Of a stretch of DNA of 64,000 nt, positions 54,931 to 64,000 are shown piece by piece. The stretch is from assembly GCA_013180625.2 (NCBI GenBank), contig SNVD02010585.1, forward strand, positions 124,001 to 188,000, read 5' to 3'. The position numbers and the translations under genes were made by a program. The notes under the pieces are model-generated. The model had not been told where the DNA came from and did not search any database. It saw only the letters and a list, made by a program, of their open reading frames with translations. The stretch comes from Boswellia sacra. Lineage: Eukaryota > Streptophyta > Magnoliopsida > Sapindales > Burseraceae. Numbering within the stretch: position 1 is the first letter of the stretch; every line of letters begins with the position of its first letter.

Positions 54931-55737
54931 TGCTGGCCCAGGAAGGGTTTGCGCTTGCAAGAGGAAGAGGCGGGAAGACGCAGTAATTATTTTTGGGGAC
55001 AAATAAAAAGAGTGTTTCTGTTTGCAGCGAAGCTACTGTATAAGTAAGTTAGACCCCACATTTTCCAAACTTGACACTTACATGCATCTCATATCAACAT
55101 TAAATTCATCCAGCATTCAGTAGTATTTTTATATACGCTATACAATACTGTATACTCTACTTAATGTGTGATCGATATTCTGCAATTCTTTAATAGGGTC
55201 TTTAAGGAAAAAGCTGTCAAGTTCTAAGATGTTCTACGTTAAGGAGCTAAAGTTTACCAATGTCAACAACGGATAGAAGCTACATGCTAATTTAACGGAA
55301 GTTGAAGATAAGAGTTCTACTATAATGATCTTACAAAACGTTGTCCTCGGTAATACCCCCAAATGCAGTGACTTTGAAGTTTAATAAATTGCACTGCAGA
55401 GTTGAGGTGTGCAAAACAACATTTGAGTGTCAATATGCACTCAATTTATACTATATATAGTGTTACGTTTGAAGCACAGCAGACAGGAACGTTCATGAAA
55501 TTTTTGAATTTTATCTATCTACAATTCTGTGCGGTTCTGGACTACTGGATGCATCATGCATGGTTAGTTGGTAGAAACGAATGCTAAATACAGCAGTCAT
55601 TGCTCTTAGTTTCAGCTGAGCCTCCTTGAGTCTCTCTTGTCTGAACATTCATGGTTTTGAGCATATATGTGATATTAGTCATCAGGGCAGGCATAAATTT
55701 TGGAATGCAAAATCATTTACTTCAAAAGAAATCTCTC
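54931..55737. other. RHL1 upstream region and 3' flank of the kinase gene
   Basis: No gene was recognised. RHL1 promoter and leader are on the left, transcribed leftward; the 3' UTR of the receptor kinase (also minus strand) is on the right. Confidence 0.35.
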
Positions 55738-57780
55738 TCATTCATTTTGCTCAACCCTTGGCTCGATCTCTTCTATTCTTCTCAATATTTCACTCATCTT
55801 AGGTCTCTTCTCTGGTATCATATCTGTACACTGCAGAGCTAACTGTGTGAGCTTCAACATCTCATCATGCCCTTCTCTTACTGCCAATATCTCTACATCC
55901 AATATATCTGTTGACCAATCTTTGTTCACCACCATTCTAACCCAGTCAGAAAGATCATCAGTTGTTTCTTCATTGCCTGGAGAAATTTCACCTGGGATTC
56001 TTCCCGTTATCACCTCTAGTAAAACGATCCCAAAGCAGTAAACATCAGCTTTGTGAGAAAGCTTTTTCCCCTGATGGAATTCAGGTGACCTGCCAATGGC
56101 TAGACATTCTGAGACTTTCCTGGAGGGCAGCAGCGGTAGGAAACCAAAATCACAGAGCTTAGCATGGTAGGTTTGGTCATCGCGGTGGATAAGAATGTTG
56201 GAAGACTTGAGGTCTGCATGAGGCACCTTGTGCGAAGGTAAGAATTGGTGAAGGAATGCCAGAGCTTTTGCTACATCTCTGATGATTGCCAGTCTTGTTT
56301 TCCAATTCAAAGGTATTCTTCCAACTCCCCTGTTTTCTGGAATCCACAAATTTCACATATCAAACCCCTATATACGCTTATATAGATGTTAATTTTGAGA
56401 AAATATTAATTGAAGATAAGATGCAAGGAAAAAATGCTTTGAAACTGACCGTGTAATAAATCAAACAAGTTTCCATTAGGCACAAACTCATAAATCACCA
56501 GCTTTTCCTCCTTGGAATAGTAAAAGGAGACGACCTTTACAAGGTTTTCATGGCGTATCTTTCCAAGCAACTGCATCTGCTGGATAAATTCCTTTTTGCT
56601 CAACCCATTCATGTTTTTAACTCTCTTCACAGCTACAACTACACCTGTTTCCAGTGTCACTTTGTATGTGGTGCCTAGTTTCCCCCTCCCCAACACTTCG
56701 GCCGATGCCCTTAGCAAATCGTCCAAGTCAAACACTGGTATGTACCTGTCAAAAAATTCCAACTCTACCCTTCTCTCAGGATCCTCTGTGCTCCTTGAAG
56801 TAGCCATTTTGTTCCCTGACAACTCTACAGACCCATGACCTGCTCCACAAAGAATCAAGATTGCAAAGTTTCAGAATTGAATATCACAAAAATTCCGTAA
56901 TCTTGTGCTATTGATTAGGCTTCTACAATTAATATATCAGACCTTCTCGCTCAGACTCAGGTTTTGCTATTTCTTTTCCTTGAACCTTTTTGTAGTAACA
57001 CAAGAAAGCAAGCATGACCAAGAAAGGAACCAGGGCTGCAGCAGCTGCAATCAAAACCACATTCCATATTTGGAGACCTTTCTTTTTGTTGTTTGGTGGA
57101 CTTGGAGGACTAGCTGAAGGAGCAGGTGAAGGACCTGGACATAAATTCTTCAGAGGACTGCCGCAAAGACCTGAATTAGGGTCATAGGAGCTCTCTGGAA
57201 ATCTTTGTAGAACATCAGTTTCAGGAATTTTCCCATGAAGATGATTATAAGAGACATTGAATGCTATGATTGTTGTTTGATTAAAAGGTGGGATTTGGCC
57301 ATCTAAATAATTCTCTTGCAGCTCTACAGTTGTCAATCTCGGCAATTCAATGTAGTCATAAGGAATAGAATCCGTAAAGCGGTTGTGGGAGAAGACCACA
57401 TGTTCCAAGTAGACAAGATTTATTAAATTAGGAAGAGAACCCGATACTGAATTGTTTCTCAAGCTGAGTTTAGTCAAGAATGTTATGTTCTGGAGAAATG
57501 CAGGTGGGAGAACACCTGTGAGTTGAATCCCTTCAAGAACAAGGCTAACTACGTGCCAACTTGAACAAGTAACGCCAACCCATCTGCTTTCGTGGTTGTC
57601 ACAAGGCGGGCCTGTCCAATTTTTATGCAATTCTGCAGTAGAAGTGAAAGAATCTCTCAGCTGCAACAGGTCATGCCTTTCAGCTGGATAGTAGTCCACG
57701 ATCCTAACAGAAGCAATCACAACCGCAACATAAATGGACAACGATAACATGAAGGAAAAAAGAAATATAATTGAAGTCAT
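55738..57780 (-). CDS. LRR receptor-like kinase (LRR III type) with altered HRD motif
   Basis: Three exons, 56943-57780, 56450-56839 and 55738-56336, give 608 codons. A signal peptide (residues 1-25) is followed by an LRR N-terminal cap (DLLQLRDSF, WTGPPCDNHESRWVGVTC), about five LRRs, a Pro/Ser-rich linker and one membrane helix (about 237-260). The cytosolic kinase domain has a glycine loop, LGRGKLGTTYK, and VAVKR with the lysine. The catalytic loop reads HADLKSSNIL instead of HRD, CDFG is present, and the activation segment lacks a normal APE (RSPEFHQGKKL). This is the layout of the small LRR III receptors, many of which are weak or inactive kinases acting as scaffolds; that is inferred. 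An upstream in-frame Met at 57819 would add 13 residues. I prefer 57780 because it directly precedes the hydrophobic core (MTSIIFLFSF). Confidence 0.9.
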
Positions 57781-57819
57781 GATGATGGGATAATGTTGGA
57801 TTGAAAAAAAATGTAACAA

Positions 57820-60420
57820 GACATGAGGGTACTTTTTGTTGATCCAAAGATTAAAACAAGACTCAAAAAAATGGAATGATTTATCATTGGGTTATCCAAT
57901 GCAATGCAATGCAATACACAAAGTCATCCCGTTTCTTTTTTAATACAACAGATTGCGAAGTATGCAAGGCAAGACTGAAAAGATGCAAGAGTGAATGGCA
58001 CAAAAGCGAAGAAAACTAAGAGAAAGATTAATCATAAATTAATTTAAAGTAGCTTTGTAACATATGAAGAGAAGAACAAAGTGACAACTTATCAATTATT
58101 AGGGTTTCATATGTTGTCATGAGGGAGTGGTGGAGTGTTGATGATCATGGGAGAAAATGGAATAATATTAAATTGAAATAAACTCTTTGTTTGAATGTAT
58201 TTCGTGAGAAGCAAAGAAGGAATGTCAAAGCAATTATTAGCAGGATGCATGGCGAGTTTATTTAAATAAGTAGATGTCAATTGATTGGGACAAAATGATC
58301 GCCACTCTTAATAAGGTACAGCTCAGATTCTTTCTCAAACATATATATTAATATATTAGTTTTGAGAAGGTTGGTGGTGGGCTTGTTTCTTTGGACTACA
58401 TTGTCATGCTCTCATCATTCATGGCTTCATACTCTTGGAACTTTGTTGCAATGTAAAGATTATCTTTTCTGTTGTCTTTCTACTAGATGTAAGATTGTAG
58501 TAATTTTTTATGCAAAATTGATTTCTACATTATTATGTTGCTGAAGAACAACTACTTGTAAATAGAATTATTTAATTTTGTTTTGATTCTAAGCATCATT
58601 TGATGACTTTACTAGGCTTTTTGCCATTGATGCGGTTGGTCTTCCAATTTTCCAAACAACAATCTCAATTTATACAATTTTTTATTGAGTAGCGTTTGCA
58701 TTGGCTTACAATTCTAATCACAATCCCATAATTAAAAATTAGAAGAGTATAACATAACCGATCATAACCGATAATTGAAAAGAGTGGTCGCACCCCATTT
58801 TAGATTTAAATAATGATAAAACTGGAATAAACTTAATAACTAAGTAATGTAATTAGTAATTAAAGGGATTTACTTTATTTAAACTTTTTCTTTCCAATTT
58901 AATATATCATAATATTATGCGTACAAAGTCTGTATATAAGTATACAAAATCTATGTGACATGAAATGAATGGAAAGATTAATATAAGTTATTAATTTAAT
59001 AAATGCTAATGAATCATGTAACATTGAATGAGTGGTAGCACAATAACTTTGTATATAGACTTTATAAGTATAATATTATTCTTTAATTTAACTTATCCCT
59101 GAATTCTCTCGCCTCAAACCTAAAATTTACGAACGTTAGAAACACAAGGATACCAATTGATTCAAAGGAAAAAAATATAAGATACCTTCCATCCCTCTAA
59201 CACTACTTTATGTTTAGTCATATAAATAAAAAAGGAGATGTTATTCCCTACGGAGCTTGCAAGAATTGTGAGAACCATTTAATAGACATGATTATTGAAT
59301 GAGTAAAAGTAAGGGTTTTAACAGATTTTGAAAAGCTTTTATACTATTAGAAGAGTTATGTTACTGAGTTAGTTTTCTTATTCAATGAAAAGATATAAAA
59401 TGTTGTTTTCTCATTTGAGAATAGGACCATAATAATAGTCCTAAAGAGCTTTTGAATAATCAGTTAAATTTTTAATATTATACCAAAAATATTTTATTAA
59501 TATTATTTTATTTATTTATGTTGATGGTATTTTTCCTCTCAATAAAATAATGAGAGAATTTTTTTGTACGATTACAATTTTATCCTTATTAAATGAAGAG
59601 TGGAGGCTAATGAGAACAAAATTGAGGTTTGGATAGAACAACCCAATTGAAAATTATCTCAAGGTCGTATGAAGTTGACCCAAAAAAATAAAGAATGATA
59701 CTATTTGCAGCCCATTTATTAGCTAAATAGAGCCACCCTAACTTGAGTTAAAGGTAAATTTGTAAGAAAAATAAGGTGAGGCACATTAAAGAATTCTTCT
59801 TTCTATTCATCCTTATCCTTTTTCTTTTATCCATAATTGAATTCTCAACTATAGTGTATAACTCACTCAGAGAAAAAAATTACTTAAATATCAACCTTTT
59901 TTTTTTCTCTTTATTTAATTCATAAGATGAGATTGAAAGCTTGAAATTGTAATGCTGTATCTGCAACTCTTATATAACTGTTTCTTATTCAATCTGAATT
60001 AACAAACTATTACTAAATAGGTAAAAAATAAAATAAATAAAAGATATTAAATTAAATAATATAGTAAGTATTTATCTAATTCACTAACTCAGATTGTATA
60101 AAATGTTAGTTATAAATAAGTTATAGGTTTAACATTATTCAACTTGAAATAGCCTCACCTCGAAAAAGTAAAAAATTATGAAACTCAATGCAAGTTGAAA
60201 TGGGCTGGATCTATCAAATAAAATGGAGTTTAGCCCAAGCCTTTTAAGTGAAAGGGCCAAGAGATCCAACAATAAAACCTTGGAAAACAATGTGCCGTGC
60301 ACGTGAGGAGTAACAGAGAAAGGGTTTAGTGATTGCATTGCATTTGAGAGCTGAGGAAGAGACGGAGTCAGTAGTGAGGTGAGGTGAGGTGAGGTCCCAG
60401 TCGCATCCAACGTCCCTCTC
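57820..60420. other. Intergenic stretch with divergent promoters
   Basis: No gene was recognised in this AT-rich 2.6 kb. It must contain the promoters of the kinase (leftward) and LSM8 (rightward). Near the right end are a CACGTG at about 60299 and a short (GAGGT)4-like repeat at about 60375-60395. Confidence 0.35.
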
Positions 60421-60434
60421 TGTTATGCTACTAT

Positions 60435-60961
60435 GTAAGTTTAAGCTTTCGTCTTCTCCTTATTGAATAATTGAATTCTAAAATATTGGGGTTTAGTATA
60501 TATAATTGATTTATTATTATTATAAAGCTGCAGAATAGAAATTGTTGAAACTCCGTGTAAAAATGAGTAGAAATTGTTTAACATTTCTTTGCTATTGCTA
60601 TCTTACACTTGTTACCCCACACTTTGTGTTTGTGTTGGATCTTTATTTATTCTTGGCTTTTCAGTTTTTCTTACGAATGCTTGTTTACACGCAGAAACTC
60701 ACTTCCACACACCAATTGTAATAACCTCTGAAAAAAGGCATCTGGCTGCCCATAGTCCACTCTCTTTTAATTCATGAAATCTACATCCTTTACTGCCCAT
60801 AGTCCACTCTCTTTTAATTTATGAAATCTACATTCTTTCTTTCCAATTACATATATTTTTACTTGCTCCTCAACCCCGGAATGTTTGCCATCAGTATTTG
60901 ATATCCATATTCTTATCATGTTTCTAAATCTGCTCACTTCTTTTTATTATCATTTATGCAG
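60435..60961 (+). other. Probable 5' UTR intron of LSM8
   Basis: CTAT|GTAAGTTT at 60434/60435 and TTTATGCAG|AAAAT at 60961/60962 are good splice signals, 38 bases before the start codon. The upstream GAGGTGAGGT-rich segment would be the leader exon. Leader introns are common in plant housekeeping genes. A direct repeat of CTGCCCATAGTCCACTCTC (about 60745 and 60794) lies within. Confidence 0.5.
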
Positions 60962-60999
60962 AAAATATTGTTGACAACCAGCTTGCTAAGGGTTCTGCA

Positions 61000-62517
61000 A
61001 TGTCAGGTGGCCCAGGACTTGAGTCTCTTGTAGACCGTATGTATTGTTTATTATCACATTTTATTGATTATGTCTTTCATTTACAGTTCTATAAGCAAGA
61101 GAACGTGGGGCCAAGGTCTTAAAAGAGTTGAGGGGCAAGCTTCATGATATTTTGGAAAAGTTACAATTTAAGTAATGGCTTATTGGTGATTTAATTCTGA
61201 GAAAGGCTATGCTAAATGAGATTTGCTTTTCTTGGAAAATTTAGAGGCATTTTTAATGGAATATTTATCAGTTGAATTAATTCATTTCATTTTTATTGTT
61301 AAAAAGTGTATTAAGAAACTAAAAGAGCTGCAGTGAGAAAGTATATTGTGAGTAACCCACATGTCAGATCATATGGAATTAACATCTTGCTAATAATGCA
61401 AAACATACTGCAACCAAAATTAAAAGGTTATGAATGGAATGCTAAGAGACATGTTATAAGTTGTTACATAATGCATTTTTCTTCATGAGTTTTCACACAT
61501 AAAGGGACAAGTTTACTACTTGGCTTGTCATTGGTGTGAGTAACTAGAGATGTAAATGTCGATTCTTGTGTAGCCCTTTCCTTGAGCTTTAATATAATAT
61601 GGATAGCAGGAGCTCCATTAAAAAGAAATTTTTTTATGGGGGAACAGTAATCACAATTCCGGATTTAATCCCAAATGCTTTATCCTGTGCTTTTTGGGTT
61701 GATTATTGGGGCTGAATGGATGTACACACATTAACCATTCCCTTTTTGTGCAGAGACTATATCGGTTATCACAAATGATGGACGCAACATAGTGGTACGT
61801 TAAACATTGGTCACATAAAATGTGCATGATGTCTGGAGTTTTAGTTCAGTAGATATGCGTCTTCTTTCTGACATAATTTTTTATAATAAATTAAATTTTC
61901 AAATATTTGTAGGGTATCTTGAAAGGATTTGACCAGGCCACAAATATAATCCTTGATGAATCTCATGAGCGTGTTTACTCCACTAAGGTCTGTATCCTTA
62001 TCTCTATGAGCTACTTTAAATCTTTGGTTTCCTTTCTCTTGGTGCATCAGTATTTGGATGAAAAATGGGTTTCCAGAACCCTACATACTCGTAGGAGTCT
62101 TTATTTTGTTGGTTTCCTCAGGCAAATGAAATGGTGCATAAATTATTTTCAAGTACATGAACAATACGTTGGCTGTTTTACCATGCCTAACAAAAGAGGT
62201 TTCTGGCTTATTCCAATATTGCAGGAAGGTGTTCAGCAACTTGTCTTGGGATTGTACATAATAAGGGGCGATAATATGTAATGCTAACTTCCCATTTTAG
62301 ATTTATTTATATTGTACTTTTGGTTGTTCCTGTATTTGTTGTTGTGTGGACTTGAAGAGTTTATTTGGTTTGCATGTAATTCATATGATATACAATGAAT
62401 ATATTTTCATCATTTGTTTCTTGCAGAAGCATCGTTGGGGAACTTGATGAAGAGCTCGATTCTCATCTTGACTTGTCAAATTTGAGGGCTCATCCCCTCA
62501 AACCTGTCATCCATTAA
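61000..62517 (+). CDS. LSM8: LSM8, U6 snRNA-associated Sm-like protein
   Basis: LSM8 defines the nuclear LSM2-8 ring that binds the 3' end of U6 snRNA and supports splicing. Five exons, 61000-61036, 61754-61794, 61913-61987, 62225-62277 and 62427-62517, give 98 codons, the usual length. The Sm1 motif spans TISVITNDGRNIVGILKGFD, with ATNIILDESHERV; Sm2 is LGLYIIRGDN. The C-terminus SNLRAHPLKPVIH is the LSM8-specific tail and separates it from LSM1. All junctions keep phase. The start MSGGPGLESLVD is the only fitting Met. Confidence 0.95.
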
Positions 62518-63689
62518 TGGACTTTTGAAGCTGTAGATCCAATGTTATCTCGCTGAGTAATAGAAACTGGGAAAGAATCTGCATTTTAGGAGTAAAATAA
62601 CAGAAAGTGATGAGTTAATTATAGATTAGAGGTACTGCTTCTGAAGTTTTCTATTTTTTGTGAATGTAGTCGTTTGTGTACTGATATTTATAGACCAGAT
62701 CCTGCTGTGGGCACAAGTTATAATTTATGTTGAATCACTGCTGATTGTGCTTTGTGCAATTTTTTAGCATTTCACTTCATCTGTCACTTAGAATCGCCCC
62801 TTACATGTTTTAACGATTTGAAATTCTTATTGAAACATCATTTTCTTTTTATGAAATTTTGTAAAATTGTAATTGTTTAACATTTTAAATTATGTTCTAA
62901 GCTAAAGACAAGGAAGCGCTCATGCCTTTTTCTGGGCCCTACGAAGTTACGAGAAAACATGTTTCATCAAAGTGGTATCTAACATTGGTGCAATCTCCAA
63001 AAAAACGGAAGTTTGTTTGTTTGTGCACTCGAGTTTTTATTTTTTAAATTTAAAAGAAATATACAGTTGATTTTGATTTTTTTTTAAATTTTAAAAATTA
63101 TATATAATTAATATTGATTTAAATGTTGAAAATGTATGTTTTTATAAAATAATTTTTAGAAAACGTAAACAAATACAACCTAGAATATCTGTCGTTGAAA
63201 AGAACTAAGTCAGAAGCTTTTTTTCTTCCTTTGCTAGCATTCACTTGATTAATATTACAGTAGGCCACAACATTTTCTCATTCATGGATGGATCAGTGGA
63301 CACCCAAATCTGCTCTAAATACTCATTTTTAATTGAAAATTCAAATCACTCTTTCAATTACCATTAACCCTGACAAAATGAGACTGAATTGAGCTAAGAC
63401 TCGAAAAAAAAAAAAAAAGTAAACCAAAGTACAACACTTGACTAAATAGTTAAACAAATAATAAAAAGGGAGAGATTATCTAATCCCTTTGGTGTGGTAA
63501 TAGTACTCAAAATTTTTCTTTACAGCCAGTCTTGAAGTCAATTCCAAAACTATTAATTCTACATCTCTACATATGAAACAAATTTCAGGCTTCCGTAGTT
63601 CCTTTAACAAAAATCACAGGGTTGTTTGCAGTTGAAACCAAAATTCAACACTATTCCATATAGACAGAGCCATCAGCAGTGAAGCAAAA
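62518..63689. other. Convergent 3' flanks of LSM8 and the FKBP gene
   Basis: No gene was recognised. The 3' UTRs of the two converging genes probably occupy the ends. A run of 13 A lies near 63405. Confidence 0.35.
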
Positions 63690-64000
63690 TCATCTATGGA
63701 CTTTAACCAATTTCACATCATATACCAGCGACGAGTTTGGTGGAACACTTTTACCACCTCCGTCGCTTCCAAAACTGCATCAGAAATAAAACAAGTCATG
63801 CAAGGGGCTGACCTCCAAAAGAAAAAAGAAAGAAAACATAACACGTATTTGGAAAGAGACTTGATTGCATACCCCATCAATGGTGGTATAAGGATCCTTC
63901 TTTTCTCACCAACTCGCATGCCTATTAATCAAAGACCAACTTCTAAATAATTTACACAAAGGAATAATGAAAGTTTACAAAGTGAACTAATGAAGCGATT
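63690..64000 (-). CDS. FKBP-type peptidyl-prolyl isomerase, 3' exons only
   Basis: The last two exons are visible: 63873-63921 and 63690-63774 (stop TGA at 63690-63692). The first encodes MRVGEKRRILIPPLMG, the second FGSDGGGKSVPPNSSLVYDV, ending KLVKVHR. The G-M-x-x-G-x-K-R-x-x-I-P-P, then VPPNSSLVYDVxL, order is the C-terminal half of an FKBP domain. Spelling is closest to the plant thylakoid-lumen FKBPs, but the transit peptide and first half lie beyond the window. The junction GG|T keeps phase. The rest of the gene continues to the right, and 63922-64000 is intron. Confidence 0.8.

Noticed and set aside
54598..55002. RHL1 start at the upstream in-frame Met (55002)
   Set aside because: The family begins with MVRASS-type sequence at 54930; the 24 extra residues show no similarity and are probably leader.
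1..64000. A single new multi-gene system or biosynthetic cluster
   Set aside because: The intact genes belong to unrelated housekeeping or signalling families on both strands, with ordinary spacing; only the tandem duplication and the nested insertions show organised structure.

Overview
This is nuclear DNA from a flowering plant, most likely a woody rosid eudicot. Every intact gene is a plant family with GT-AG introns in AT-rich surroundings, and transposon relics lie between and inside genes. Citrus or a relative would fit, but that is an impression from protein similarity, not a test. No RNA genes, CRISPR arrays or bacterial-type operons were seen.

Layout, left to right. A DUF789 gene (+, 1521-4837) is followed by a long gene for a membrane-anchored PH/SMP lipid-transfer protein (+, 5906-14749), whose 3.5-kb intron holds decayed repeats. 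From about 15.5 to 29.7 kb there are two copies of a PPR plus alpha-galactosidase block, all on the minus strand. The right copy has a PPR gene (21081-23048) and a complete 15-exon GH27 alpha-galactosidase (23563-27611). The left copy has only a PPR shred (about 15600-16050) and a broken GH27 pseudogene (about 17165-19850). A non-autonomous hAT element with perfect 13-bp ends lies at 31009-31803. A seed-type tonoplast aquaporin (TIP3, +, 35534-36559) is next, then a calcineurin-like metallophosphoesterase (-, 36896-41631) with one Tourist-like MITE in an intron and another just upstream.

The centre of interest is RHL1 (-, 43276-54930), a subunit of the plant DNA topoisomerase VI complex. Its 12 exons read 419 codons without a break, but its last intron contains a complete chromovirus-type Ty3/gypsy element (43614-49898) in the opposite orientation. 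The element sits exactly on the first five bases of the intron: its target-site duplication is the splice donor. The element is itself interrupted by two antisense solo LTRs, each with its own 5-bp target duplication, so the insertions can be placed in order. The window ends with an LRR receptor-like kinase whose HRD motif reads HAD (-, 55738-57780), LSM8 of the U6 snRNP (+, 61000-62517), and the 3' exons of an FKBP-type prolyl isomerase (-, 63690 to beyond the window).

The genes do not form one pathway; they are ordinary neighbours. The coherent stories are structural: tandem duplication with decay of one copy, loss of a DYW domain from the surviving PPR gene, and layered transposon insertion into a housekeeping gene that still appears to be spliced. 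Exon boundaries were read by eye from splice signals, conserved residues and frame continuity, without transcripts.
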